DNA of 64,000 nucleotides from Flavobacteriales bacterium (GTDB lineage: Bacteria > Bacteroidota > Bacteroidia > Flavobacteriales > UA16). Positions 7,782-17,148 of the stretch are shown here, one piece after another. The stretch's first letter is position 1; every line of letters starts with the position of its first letter. The position numbers and the translations under genes are program-made. The stretch is taken from contig JAOIQU010000003.1 in assembly GCA_028141885.1 (NCBI GenBank), forward strand, positions 1 through 64,000. Direction: 5' to 3'. The notes under the pieces are model-generated. The model saw nothing but the letters and a program-made list of their open reading frames with translations. It did no database searches and had not been told where the DNA came from.

Positions 7782-10700
7782 GGCTTCAAATCGGGTTGAG
7801 GGCTCGCATTATCCAGGTCCAAAGTATTGAAATAATCGTTGACGCGGTCGCGGTAATAGGGAAGTAGTTCAGCAGGGACTGTGCGTAACAATTCCAATTC
7901 GTTCATCTTCTGCTTGAGGTACTCGGTCGCCGCCGGAGGGGTTGCTTTGAGGGCGTCGTCGCTGGTCTTGGAGGTGCGCTCTTCCTTTTCACCTCGGATG
8001 CGTTCAGCATTTTCAGCTTCGAGCAGGCGGGTGATCAATTCTTGTTGGCGCTTGATCGTGGCTTCGTCCACCTGCCGGTTGACCAAATCGCGCTCGATGT
8101 CTTCCATCTGCTTGGCGATGTCGCCCATTTGGTTGCCGTTGCCAGAACCGTCTTCGTTCAGTTGCTTGGCTTTTTCTTGGGCCATTTTTCGGAGCGCTGC
8201 TTGTTGCGCAGCCATCTGGGCGAGCTCTTTGGACATGCCGCCAGGCTTCTTTTGTCCCACCTGTCCTTGGTTGGCCCCCTTGCCCATCTGTTGCTTCATT
8301 TGCTCCAGCTTTTTCCCCAAGGCCTGTTGCATCTTCTTCATGTCACCCGCCTTGGGAGAGGGGGAGGGGCTGCCAGAACCGCCAGGTTTTTCGCAATTGC
8401 CCGATCCAGGTTGCTTTTGGGCTTGCTGTTGTTGCATTTGCTGAAGGGCCTCATCCAGCAACAAGGCCAAATTGTTGAAGGACGTCATCACGTACTGCTG
8501 GTTCATGGCGATTTCGGCCGTCAAGCGGTCGCCAAAGCCGTCCAGCGCCTTGTCCAGGTGTCGGTTGACGAGTCCAATCTCGCGGTTGACCGCAGACGCA
8601 AGTTGCGGGATGCGCATGCTCAATGCGAACAAGCTGTCTTCGACCATCACGGCGTCGTCTTTGAGCGTGCGCTGGGCTTGCCCGTGACCGATGTATCGCG
8701 GGTCTTGTTCGTCGGTGAGCTTCAGTTCCGCCATCAACAACTCCTCTTCGAAGGACAGCATCAGGATGTTTCCCAGCAACGCGCGCAAGGCCTCCATGTC
8801 TTCGCTTTGCGATTCAGATTCGGCGTCGGCCTGCATCTGTTCCATCTGCTCCGCGAGTTCCTGCATTTGTTCGGCGGCATTCTGCTGGCTTTCCGAGGCT
8901 TTCTTCTCCTTGCCCTTGTCAAGTTGCTCGGACCCCTTTTCCATGGCCTCTTGGATGGACTGCTCTTCGCTTGAGCGGTCCATCATGGGGTTGGGGTTTT
9001 CCAGCGCCTGGTTGTCTTTTTCGAGCTGCTTGAGCTCCTCTCGCAGCTCTTGGAAGCGTTGGTTGAGGCTGTCTTGTTTGGCTTTGAGTTCTTCAGATTC
9101 CATCAAGCCCAAATCGCTTTCCTCCGCCAACCGCTCTTGGTCCTCCGCCAACTTTTTCAAGTCATCGATGGCCTCTTCTATCTTGGTCTCCCACTCCAAC
9201 TGACGAAACTGTTCTAGCGCGCGGTCGAGCTCTTTTTCCATGGAGTCATGGTTGAGCTCCATCTCATTGAACTGCTCCTGCATTTTTTCAAGGTCCATTT
9301 CTTGCATCAGCTCTTCCATCTGCTCGTAGATCTGGCGCAATTCCTCGCTCATGATGTTGTCCATGAGTTTCTGAAGCTGCTCTTGCTTGTCCAAGATGCG
9401 TTCCTCTTGCTTGCTGAATTCGTTGGCGCGTTCGTCCTTTCGCTCGTTCTCTTTGCGCATGGCTTCGAGCTTGTCCTGAAGCGCTTTTTGTTGTGCCATC
9501 AAATCCTCCATGGCTTGGCGGTCTTGCCACGTCATTTCGCCCTGCTCTCTCAAGCGCTCTTGCATGGCCTCCATGGCCTCGCGAAGTTCAGCGGCTTCTC
9601 GCGACGCCTCTTCAAGGTTGTCTTCGATGGATTGGGCGGTCTCGTTTCGCTCTTCTCGAATGTCCTCTTGGGAAGGGGCGACGATTCGGGTGGTTCCGGA
9701 CCGGGTCATTTTGGCCCCATGCACACCGTCGTTGTCCCACACCTCAAACCAACACTCCAGCACGTCGCCTTCGCGCCAATCGATCGCGCCCATCTCCCAA
9801 GTGTGGAAGAACATTCCTTGACGCTCGACAGGAACATCGAGCTCGATGCGGCCTTCGTTTGCCTGCGATGTCGTTGTGGTTGCGTTGGCTTCATCCGTGG
9901 CAGTTCGCGCGGCTTTCTCCGCGAAGGCCCAAACGAAGGTCAGCCTGCTGAATCCGTAGTCGTCTTGCACACTCCCCGTGAAATGCCTGCGCTTCCTGGA
10001 GGTGCTGTCGGCTTCTTCTGCGACGCGAATCGTGGGCTTGCCGTCGCGGATGACGCGAATGCGGTGCCTCAGGGAGTCACCGGTCACGTCGTCGCCCGTG
10101 GGCGTCAACCAATACGCGGTGTTCTTTGACGCGACCCAGTTGCTGTGGAAGGTGTTGGCGGCTCCGGCGCGCACGTCCAACGGCGCGTCATTCAACCGCA
10201 TGCGCAGCCCTGTGCCGTTACCCACGTTCACCGTCCATTGGATCGGGGTGCCTTCAGGCACCGTCAAATCACCTTGGTTGCGCTGGTCAATGTCTGGCAA
10301 CCCCGTGTACCCGGGTGGGGTGGCCTGCACGCGCAGACCCGCCAAGTTGGGCATGGCAAAAGGCGTGGCCACATGTTCCTCGGAGCGCCACCCATTCGCC
10401 AAAAATTGAAATGGCGTGGACGTCCGAACGGAAGGGAATGTGAATCGGAACACATGGTTTCGGGTGCGCTCCATGCGGAATCGACCCCCGAGGGACTCCA
10501 CCATCACGGCGCTGGGCAATTCGTCGCCCACCACCTCGACCTCCACGGTCAGCGGATCGCCCGCGGGGACCCGCAAATCTTCGTTGCTGAGGCGAAACGA
10601 AAAAGGTGCGGGCTCGATAAACTCGGTGCGGTGTTGCACAATCCTCGTTGCGGGCTCAGTCACCCAGGCCGGGCGCGTCCAAAACACCACGGCCACGACC

Positions 10701-11197
10701 ACAGCGAAGGGCACTGCGAATTTCAGCGCTTGAAGGGAAGGCCGAATGTCCACGGCCTTGCCAAACGGAAGTGACCTAAGTGAGGCGGTGCGCTGGTCGA
10801 TGCTTGCCGCGAGCAACGTGACGTCTGCCCCTTGTGCGTTGTCGACCTGCTGCTGAAGCTGGAGCGTGTTGAGCAGTTTGTCCTTGACCTCGGGAAAGTG
10901 ATTGCCCACAATGCGCGCGGCTTCATCGTAGCCCAAGCCCCGACTCACACGCATCCATTGCAGAACCGGCCACACGACCTGGGTGAGCAACACTCCGATT
11001 GTGACGGCGGCAAATGCGTAAAACAACACGGTTCGCCCAGCGACCCCAAAACGCCCGACATGTTCAAGCGCAGCAAGGGCCAGCGCGCCCGCTGTGAGGG
11101 TGGCAAACGACAACAAGACTCCGCGTAGGGCCTTGTTTCGGTGGTACTGCCGGATGAATGCATCCAGCTTGTCAAGGAGAGAGATGCTCTGCTTCAT
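7778..11197 (-). CDS. DUF4175 family membrane protein, large coiled-coil
   Basis: 1139 residues. The N-terminus has membrane segments at about residues 25-45, 52-78 and 158-178. An extracytoplasmic beta-rich region follows to about 520. Then comes a very long, highly charged Glu/Gln/Lys/Met-rich helical part (about 530-830) that should form coiled coils, and a Gln- and Gly-rich segment around 930-1040. Function is unknown. It heads the operon DUF4175, ATPase, ybeY, mnmG. Its promoter faces that of the secreted protein at 11250. Confidence 0.8.
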   Translation of the reverse strand: MKQSISLLDKLDAFIRQYHRNKALRGVLLSFATLTAGALALAALEHVGRFGVAGRTVLFYAFAAVTIGVLLTQVVWPVLQWMRVSRGLGYDEAARIVGNHFPEVKDKLLNTLQLQQQVDNAQGADVTLLAASIDQRTASLRSLPFGKAVDIRPSLQALKFAVPFAVVVAVVFWTRPAWVTEPATRIVQHRTEFIEPAPFSFRLSNEDLRVPAGDPLTVEVEVVGDELPSAVMVESLGGRFRMERTRNHVFRFTFPSVRTSTPFQFLANGWRSEEHVATPFAMPNLAGLRVQATPPGYTGLPDIDQRNQGDLTVPEGTPIQWTVNVGNGTGLRMRLNDAPLDVRAGAANTFHSNWVASKNTAYWLTPTGDDVTGDSLRHRIRVIRDGKPTIRVAEEADSTSRKRRHFTGSVQDDYGFSRLTFVWAFAEKAARTATDEANATTTTSQANEGRIELDVPVERQGMFFHTWEMGAIDWREGDVLECWFEVWDNDGVHGAKMTRSGTTRIVAPSQEDIREERNETAQSIEDNLEEASREAAELREAMEAMQERLREQGEMTWQDRQAMEDLMAQQKALQDKLEAMRKENERKDERANEFSKQEERILDKQEQLQKLMDNIMSEELRQIYEQMEELMQEMDLEKMQEQFNEMELNHDSMEKELDRALEQFRQLEWETKIEEAIDDLKKLAEDQERLAEESDLGLMESEELKAKQDSLNQRFQELREELKQLEKDNQALENPNPMMDRSSEEQSIQEAMEKGSEQLDKGKEKKASESQQNAAEQMQELAEQMEQMQADAESESQSEDMEALRALLGNILMLSFEEELLMAELKLTDEQDPRYIGHGQAQRTLKDDAVMVEDSLFALSMRIPQLASAVNREIGLVNRHLDKALDGFGDRLTAEIAMNQQYVMTSFNNLALLLDEALQQMQQQQAQKQPGSGNCEKPGGSGSPSPSPKAGDMKKMQQALGKKLEQMKQQMGKGANQGQVGQKKPGGMSKELAQMAAQQAALRKMAQEKAKQLNEDGSGNGNQMGDIAKQMEDIERDLVNRQVDEATIKRQQELITRLLEAENAERIRGEKEERTSKTSDDALKATPPAATEYLKQKMNELELLRTVPAELLPYYRDRVNDYFNTLDLDNASPQPDLKP

Positions 11198-11208
11198 CGA
11201 TTGCTCAT

Positions 11209-11227
11209 GAAAGGTACGCTACCTTCG
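11209..11227. promoter_or_regulatory. Divergent -7 boxes between the DUF4175 gene and the lamin-tail gene
   Basis: Minus strand: TACCTTTC at 11209-11216, 11 nt before the ATG at 11197. Plus strand: TACCTTCG at 11220-11227, 22 nt before the ATG at 11250. The boxes are almost back to back, so the two promoters share upstream DNA. Confidence 0.5.
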
Positions 11228-11249
11228 ATGTCCATTCACAACCTACGCC

Positions 11250-14200
11250 ATGAAAGGAAATTTGGTTTCCCTGCTCATCCGATTTGGGTGCACAGCAGCG
11301 ATTGCAGGGATGACTTGGATCGGAGCTCAGGCTCAGGACGTGGTCATCAACGAGCTGAACTTGATCACAGGCCCTGATGTGGGTCAGTTTGTAGAGCTCT
11401 ATGGAGACCCAGGAACGAGCTTGGACGGCCACAGTTTGGTGTTGGTGAAGTCGACCCCCGAGGGCGGAAACTTCATTCCTGAAACACAAGCTGTTGTGGA
11501 CTTGGGAGGCATGTCGTTAGATGACGAAGGCTTCTCCTTGATCGAAGGAAACAACTGGCAAAACAACGTTGTGGCTGTGGTGCTGGCCGCCTCGCCAGTA
11601 ACCGCGTTTGAGCTGGGGTCTTCGCCCACGTTTGGAGGGTTGGTGGACGCTGTGTTGTACGGAAGTTTAGGGGCCACGCACCCCCAAATGTCTCCCTTGG
11701 TTGACCTGGTGTCTCCTGGCACCACAGAAACAATCAACGAATCCAATGCGGGGGAGTTTGCAGGGCCGGACGGTTTGTCGAGGGTTCCGGACGGAGGCGA
11801 GGCGTTTGACCAAGCCTTCGTGATGCAGGCGTTGAGCCCGGGCGCGACCAACGTGTTGCCTTGTGAAGGGGGACATCTGGGCCTCAACAACCCGGAGGTC
11901 ACGACGTTTTGCACCGATTTGGGCCCCGAAATCGTGGGCTTTTCCCACTTGAGCGACTCGCCCACGGCGATCACCAGCCTGGCCGTGTTGGACGAAGCCA
12001 CAGGGGAGGTGTTGGAGGTCTTCTTGGGCACCGCCATCAACATGGAGGGCTTTGTGGACGACACGCTCTTGGTGTACGCCATTTCGCACGACGTCGTCTT
12101 GGCTGACGGTTGGACTTCGCTGGACTCAATCACGTCGGTTTCTGGCGACGGGTGCATCAGCGTGGCGGAGACTCCTGTGTTGTTGATTGGCGAAACGTGT
12201 GAAATCCCGTCGTGTGACGGGGGGACCATGCTGACCGCGGGGGGAGACCCAGACACAGAGGCTTGCTTGACGGAGGACGGGGCCCTGGTTTCTTTTGGGT
12301 ATTACAGCGATGCCGTGGAAGGCGAATACGTGTTTTTGGTGTGCGACGACGACGACATCATTTTGGCGACGACAGACGAACCTTATTTCGACTTTGCCAG
12401 TTTTGAAAGCGCTGGATCCTACCACGTTTGGGGTTTGAGCTATCAAGACGGGTTGGACGCATCGACGGTGTCGCCAGGCATGCCGGTGAGCGGTGCGTCG
12501 GCCTTGGGGTGCGACAGCTTGTCTTCAAATGCCTTGGAGGTGTTGATTTTGGAATGCGGCTCGGCGGGCCTTTGTGACGATTTGATCATCAGCGAATACG
12601 TGGAGGGCACCAGCAACAACAAGGCACTTGAGGTGCACAATCCGACGCCTTTTGACATCGATTTGACGCCCTACGTCATGGAGGTGTACAACAACGGTTC
12701 AGAGGTGCCCATTCAATCGCTTGACCTCGAGGGCATTTTGCCCGCAGGTGCTGTGACAGTGCTTGGAAACCCACAAGCCTCAGCGGCCATTGTGAACCAA
12801 AGTCAGGTGTTGAGCACGGTGACTTGGTTCAATGGGAACGACCCCATCGTGCTCCGGAAGAACGGCGAAATCATTGACATGATGGGCATCATCGGCGTGG
12901 ACCCACTTGGTGCGTGGTCTGTTGGCGAAGGTGCCATGGCTGAATACACGTTGGTGCGCAAACCGGACGTGGGCCAAGGCTCCACAAATTGGAACGAAGG
13001 CCAAAACCAATGGGACGTCTACCCCCAAGATACGTTCGATTTCTTGGGTCAACACACCGCTTCCTGTGGTGGTGTGGGCACCATGGTGGTCGGTTTTGCG
13101 GCGCCTGAATTGTACGTGGCGGAAGGCAGTGGCGTGACCGTGGAGATGCTGGTCAGTTACCCGCTTGACGACGTGGAGGTCGAGGTGGCCGTGACAGGCG
13201 GCGACGCCGAAGCCGGTGCCGACTTCCCAGCTGTGTTCCCGCTGAACTTCACGTTCCAATCGGGATTGCTCAACAGCCAGTCATTCAATTTCGTGGCCAT
13301 TGACGAAGAAGACCCCGAGCTTCAAGAGGACATCGAACTGACCCTGACGATCTCTTCAGGAGATGCGGTGTTGGGCATCCAGACGCTCGTCATTCACATT
13401 TTGCCTTCGGATTTGACCTACCCCGTGTACGACATTGCCCAAGTCCGCGGCACCAACAACCAGGGGGTTATGGACAGCATTGACACGGCTTGTGAGTTGA
13501 GGGGCATCGTGCACGGATGGAACGACTACCCCCAGGGGCTTCGCTTCACGCTCATTGACCCCACCTCGGGCATCAATGTGTTCAGCCCCATCAACAATTT
13601 TGGCTACGAAGTGCAGGAAGGGGATAGCGTCCGGGTCCGTGGGGTCGTCGGTCAGTTTGCAGGTTTGGCGACCATTTACGCCGACACCCTCATTTATGAA
13701 GGGAGTGACTTCCCGACGCAGGAGCCCTTCTTGGTGTCGGAGATGGGAGAGGAGACTGAATCTCAAGTGGTGAAGCTCAAGTGTGTGCGCTTGATCGACC
13801 CTTCGCAATGGACCAACGCGTTCCCCTACTTCGATGTGGCTGTGGATTACGGTTTGGGCGACCTCACCATTCGAATTGACGGGAACACCAACATTTGGGG
13901 AACCGATGCGCCGCTTGGGACGTTTGGTGTGACAGGAATTGGTGGGCAATCGGATGGCACCATGCCACTTCTCGATGGCTACACCTTGTTGCCGCGAAGC
14001 TTGGATGACCTCACGGAAGGGGTCCAAGCTGAGTTCACCATTCCCGACGTGTTGGAACTCGGTGGCGATCCGGTTTTTGCCGAGAACGAAAGCACCAACG
14101 CGGATGCATTCCAATGGTCTTTTGGCAATGGCGACTTCAGCAACGAAGAGGAGCCTGCATTGCCGTACGATGAGCCCGGCACGTACAACGTGTTCTTGAC

Positions 14201-14531
14201 CGTCTTGAACAACGCTTCCGAGTGCACAGACCAATCGTCGGCTGTCATCGTCGTGGAGGAACAGGAAGAAAATGTCGTGAGGGACATGGACTTCACACGT
14301 GTCGCAACGTATCCCAATCCTGTGGCATCGTTGGTGCGCGTGGAGTTGCCTCAAGCGGCAGATGTGATCATTCGAGATGCCTCCGGGCGCGAACTGATGC
14401 GCGGCCTGTGGTCAGCGGGAACCCAGGTGTTGGATGTGTCTTCTTGGGCTACGGGGGTGTACATGCTTGAGGCAATCGACCCGTCGGGCGCGTGGACAGC
14501 GACGCCTGAACGCTTCGTCATCCAACGCTGA
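11250..14531 (+). CDS. Secreted lamin-tail-domain protein with T9SS type A sorting signal
   Basis: 1093 residues. After a signal peptide (about 1-29, ending GAQAQ) comes a lamin-tail domain (DVVINELN..., about 30-130). A second one starts near 440 (DDLIISEYVEGTSNNKALE), then a Calx-beta domain (about 612-715), an OB-like region (about 724-830), a PKD domain (about 940-1005; FQWSFGNGDFSNEEEP) and a C-terminal T9SS type A domain (from about 1015; TYPNPVASLVRVELP, final VIQR). The product should cross the outer membrane by T9SS and be surface-attached or released; lamin-tail plus OB architecture often accompanies extracellular nucleases, but no nuclease motif was found. The stop overlaps the next start (TGATG). 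Confidence 0.85.
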   Translation: MKGNLVSLLIRFGCTAAIAGMTWIGAQAQDVVINELNLITGPDVGQFVELYGDPGTSLDGHSLVLVKSTPEGGNFIPETQAVVDLGGMSLDDEGFSLIEGNNWQNNVVAVVLAASPVTAFELGSSPTFGGLVDAVLYGSLGATHPQMSPLVDLVSPGTTETINESNAGEFAGPDGLSRVPDGGEAFDQAFVMQALSPGATNVLPCEGGHLGLNNPEVTTFCTDLGPEIVGFSHLSDSPTAITSLAVLDEATGEVLEVFLGTAINMEGFVDDTLLVYAISHDVVLADGWTSLDSITSVSGDGCISVAETPVLLIGETCEIPSCDGGTMLTAGGDPDTEACLTEDGALVSFGYYSDAVEGEYVFLVCDDDDIILATTDEPYFDFASFESAGSYHVWGLSYQDGLDASTVSPGMPVSGASALGCDSLSSNALEVLILECGSAGLCDDLIISEYVEGTSNNKALEVHNPTPFDIDLTPYVMEVYNNGSEVPIQSLDLEGILPAGAVTVLGNPQASAAIVNQSQVLSTVTWFNGNDPIVLRKNGEIIDMMGIIGVDPLGAWSVGEGAMAEYTLVRKPDVGQGSTNWNEGQNQWDVYPQDTFDFLGQHTASCGGVGTMVVGFAAPELYVAEGSGVTVEMLVSYPLDDVEVEVAVTGGDAEAGADFPAVFPLNFTFQSGLLNSQSFNFVAIDEEDPELQEDIELTLTISSGDAVLGIQTLVIHILPSDLTYPVYDIAQVRGTNNQGVMDSIDTACELRGIVHGWNDYPQGLRFTLIDPTSGINVFSPINNFGYEVQEGDSVRVRGVVGQFAGLATIYADTLIYEGSDFPTQEPFLVSEMGEETESQVVKLKCVRLIDPSQWTNAFPYFDVAVDYGLGDLTIRIDGNTNIWGTDAPLGTFGVTGIGGQSDGTMPLLDGYTLLPRSLDDLTEGVQAEFTIPDVLELGGDPVFAENESTNADAFQWSFGNGDFSNEEEPALPYDEPGTYNVFLTVLNNASECTDQSSAVIVVEEQEENVVRDMDFTRVATYPNPVASLVRVELPQAADVIIRDASGRELMRGLWSAGTQVLDVSSWATGVYMLEAIDPSGAWTATPERFVIQR

Positions 14532-15397
14532 TGCAGAGTCGGGCCCAAAGTTTGCTGCTCCTTCACGGTGTGGTGGTGATTTTTGGGTTCACAGGAATTC
14601 TGGGCAAACTGATCAGCATCGAGGCAGAGCCGTTGGTGTTTTGGAGGGTGACCCTTGGTGGCGCCACCACAGCGTTGTTTTTGTGGATGGCCAAACGCTG
14701 GCAAGCATGGACGTGGCGCGGGGTCGCTGAGGCGGCACTGGTCGGGTGGGTCGTGGCGGCCCATTGGGTGACGTTTTTTGCGTCCATCAAGACCAGTTCC
14801 GTGGGGTTGGCGCTGACTATGCTTGCCACGGCACCTTTGTTTGTGGGATTCATCGAGCCCCTCGTGTTTGGCCGTCGAATTGCCTTGAGGGAATTGGCTG
14901 TGGCTGCCATGGTGTTCTTGGGCATTGCGTTGGTTTTTGATGCCGAGCAAGACCAATGGACAGGCATGATGTTGGGCTTGGTGAGCGCCTTGTTGGCGGC
15001 GGTGTTCAGCACGGTCAACGGCGTGTTGGTTCGCAGGCACGACCCCATCAATTTGAGTGCTGTGGAGTTGTTGTCAGCCAGCGTGGGCATGGCGCTGTGG
15101 TTGGTGTTGAGGGGCCAGTGGGGGCCGGGGGTTTGGACCATGTCGACGGCGGACTGGGTTTGGATCGTTGTGCTGGCTGTTGTGGCGACTTCCTTCGCGT
15201 TCATGGTGTCCATCCAGGTTTTGAAAAAACTCACCCCATTCGAGTCGGCGATGGCCATCAACCTCGAGCCGATTTACGCCATTGTGTTGGCGTATGTGTT
15301 GTTTGACGAACGTTTCTCGCCAGGCTTTTACGTGGGTGCGGCCCTGGTCATCTGTGCGGTCTTCGCCGACACCCTTTTCAGGTCGCGGGAACGTTGA
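14531..15397 (+). CDS. EamA-family (DMT) transporter
   Basis: 288 residues with about ten hydrophobic segments arranged as two repeated halves, the EamA/RhaT pattern. The second half has the usual YAIVLAYVLFDERFSP sequence in helix 9/10. It should export or exchange small metabolites across the inner membrane; the substrate cannot be read from sequence. It is coupled to the lamin-tail gene by a 1-nt TGATG overlap and overlaps the convergent hemW by 20 bp. Confidence 0.85.
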   Translation: MQSRAQSLLLLHGVVVIFGFTGILGKLISIEAEPLVFWRVTLGGATTALFLWMAKRWQAWTWRGVAEAALVGWVVAAHWVTFFASIKTSSVGLALTMLATAPLFVGFIEPLVFGRRIALRELAVAAMVFLGIALVFDAEQDQWTGMMLGLVSALLAAVFSTVNGVLVRRHDPINLSAVELLSASVGMALWLVLRGQWGPGVWTMSTADWVWIVVLAVVATSFAFMVSIQVLKKLTPFESAMAINLEPIYAIVLAYVLFDERFSPGFYVGAALVICAVFADTLFRSRER

Positions 15398-16544
15398 ACA
15401 GCGTCGACGCAATCCGATCCCCAGTGATCCACCGACTTTCGGGAACGCGATGGCGTCCGTTTGAAGTTTGGATCAAGTCTCCCGAGCGTACGGCTTGAGA
15501 CCACGCTTCAGCGTCCACAAGCTCTGGCCTCAACCCAAAGGTCTGCTCCAATTCATCCTGACAAATCCCACGGTCGGTTCTCAACCCAGTCATGATGCTT
15601 TCGTTGTAGTGGTCGCTTTCAGTGAGGGCTTCGGTGGTTTGATCCAACCGATCGAGCGCGATGGATTTCAAATAACGAGGGTTGTTGGAAACGTTGGCGT
15701 ACCTGACAGGAGGAAGGAATCCGTGTGCGCCGGGGCCCAATCCCAGGTAAGGGGCGCCTGACCAATACGCACTGTTGTGAATGGCGCGCCATGCGTCCTC
15801 GTTTCCATCCTTGGGTGCTGCCCAGTTGCTCGTTTCGTAATGGGTCCACCCACGTTGATTCATGGTGTCGCACAGCAAGCGGTACTCGGCGACGGTGCGC
15901 TCGTCGGGCGCCTCCTGTTCCTGCCCTTTGGCCACGCGACTGCCCAGGACGGTTTGGGGCTCGACCGTCAAGGCGTAGGCACTCAAATGTTGCACAGGAA
16001 GGGCCAACGCGCGCGCCACATCGTCCTTCCAGTCCCTTGCCGTGGGCACACCATAGATGAGGTCCAAAGTGATGGCAGAGAACCCCGCTTCCGAAGCGCG
16101 CCGCACCCCTTCTTCCGCTTGCGCCCCCGTGTGCGCCCGATTCATCCACGCCAGTGTGTCGTCGTGAAACGACTGAATGCCAACGCTGAGGCGTTGCACT
16201 CCGGCGCGCTTCCAAGCGTCGAGTTTGGAACGGGTGAGGTCTTCAGGGTTGGCCTCCAGCGTCACTTCCTTCAGCGAGGCTGGATCGAAGTGAAGCGCCT
16301 TGGAAACGCCTTGAATCAGTCGCGTGATGGCCTCCTCAGACAGCAGCGAGGGCGTGCCTCCACCGAGATACAACGATTGGATCTTGTGCCCTTTCCAATG
16401 GTGAAGTTCGGCCTCTCGAAGATGCGCCTCTCGTGCGATCGCTTCCACCATGCGCTCAGAAGTGTTGGTTTGGGTGGAGAAATGAAAATCGCAGTAATGA
16501 CAAGCTTGTCGACAAAACGGAACGTGGATGTAGACCCCTGCCAT
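15378..16544 (-). CDS. hemW: Radical SAM heme chaperone HemW
   Basis: 388 residues. The N-terminus carries the radical-SAM cluster motif CRQACHYC (CxxxCxxC, next residue F as in HemW). LYLGGGTPSLL, TLEANPEDLT and RLSVGIQSF follow; the C-terminal HemN-like domain is present. HemW is a coproporphyrinogen-oxidase-like protein that binds heme and is thought to insert it into respiratory proteins. The gene diverges from the biotin carrier gene with 37 nt between start codons. Confidence 0.92.
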   Translation of the reverse strand: MAGVYIHVPFCRQACHYCDFHFSTQTNTSERMVEAIAREAHLREAELHHWKGHKIQSLYLGGGTPSLLSEEAITRLIQGVSKALHFDPASLKEVTLEANPEDLTRSKLDAWKRAGVQRLSVGIQSFHDDTLAWMNRAHTGAQAEEGVRRASEAGFSAITLDLIYGVPTARDWKDDVARALALPVQHLSAYALTVEPQTVLGSRVAKGQEQEAPDERTVAEYRLLCDTMNQRGWTHYETSNWAAPKDGNEDAWRAIHNSAYWSGAPYLGLGPGAHGFLPPVRYANVSNNPRYLKSIALDRLDQTTEALTESDHYNESIMTGLRTDRGICQDELEQTFGLRPELVDAEAWSQAVRSGDLIQTSNGRHRVPESRWITGDRIASTLFNVPAT

Positions 16545-16548
16545 GGCC

Positions 16549-16577
16549 CAAAGGTCGTGGCTTCGGCACTACCTTCG
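16549..16577. promoter_or_regulatory. Face-away -7 boxes between hemW and the biotin carrier gene
   Basis: Minus strand: GACCTTTG (16549-16556), 4 nt before the hemW ATG at 16544. Plus strand: TACCTTCG (16570-16577), 4 nt before the ATG at 16582. Each promoter's -33 region must lie under the other promoter or gene. Confidence 0.5.
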
Positions 16578-16581
16578 CGTT

Positions 16582-17064
16582 ATGCCACGTGAAATTCAAT
16601 GGGACGACGTGCGCGTGGAGGCACCCTTGGGCGAGCTCGACGCAGCGACACAATGGACCCAGTTCGGACCGAGAACGTGGTCTGTGTTGATGGGGGGCCA
16701 CCGCTACAAAGTGGAATGTGAAAAGGCCCCAGATGCAGACGGTCACGCAGTGTTCCGAATCAACGGAGTGCGACGCGCTGTGCGCATCCTCGACGAGCGG
16801 GCCAAGCTTCTTGAAAAAATGGGCATGTCCGTAAAGGCCGGCGCGGCATCGGGTGACATCAACGCCCCCATGCCAGGCAAAGTCCTTCAAGTGTTGGTGA
16901 AGGAGGGAGAATCCGTTGAAGAGGGGCAGCCTCTTGTGGTGTTGGAAGCGATGAAGATGGAAAACGTGATTAAGGCGGCAGCCAATGGCACGGTCACTGT
17001 GGTGCAGGCCGCTGAAGGCCAAGCCGTGGAGAAGGGGGCATTGTTGGTGGGATTTGAGGCTTGA
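16582..17064 (+). CDS. Biotin/lipoyl-attachment (acyl-CoA carboxylase carrier) protein
   Basis: 160 residues from the ATG at 16582. The C-terminal ~75 residues are a biotinyl domain with the biotin-accepting lysine in EAMKMEN and the paired APMPGKVLQVLVKEGESVEEGQ hairpin halves. The N-terminal half is a short beta-rich region. Such proteins carry biotin for propionyl-, methylcrotonyl- or acetyl-CoA carboxylases; no carboxylase subunit is adjacent, so the partner is unknown. A longer frame reaches back to 16543, but that part lies over the promoter. Confidence 0.85.
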   Translation: MPREIQWDDVRVEAPLGELDAATQWTQFGPRTWSVLMGGHRYKVECEKAPDADGHAVFRINGVRRAVRILDERAKLLEKMGMSVKAGAASGDINAPMPGKVLQVLVKEGESVEEGQPLVVLEAMKMENVIKAAANGTVTVVQAAEGQAVEKGALLVGFEA

Positions 17065-17136
17065 CGCAGGACGCATTTCCCCGTTTTCCTGTTGAAGACA
17101 TTTCAATGCGTGTCCTGTGAACGTTCAAAGGGAGGT

Positions 17137-17144
17137 TACCTTCA
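17137..17144 (+). promoter_or_regulatory. -7 box of the CHU_C gene at 17149
   Basis: TACCTTCA followed by CCCC and then GTG. The 4-nt spacer matches the ATG genes nearby and argues for the GTG at 17149 as start. Confidence 0.45.
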
Positions 17145-17148
17145 CCCC

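Noticed and set aside
9000..9700. Repetitive region in the DUF4175 gene
   Set aside because: Low-complexity coiled-coil codons (Glu, Gln, Lys, Met), not a DNA repeat with a defined unit.
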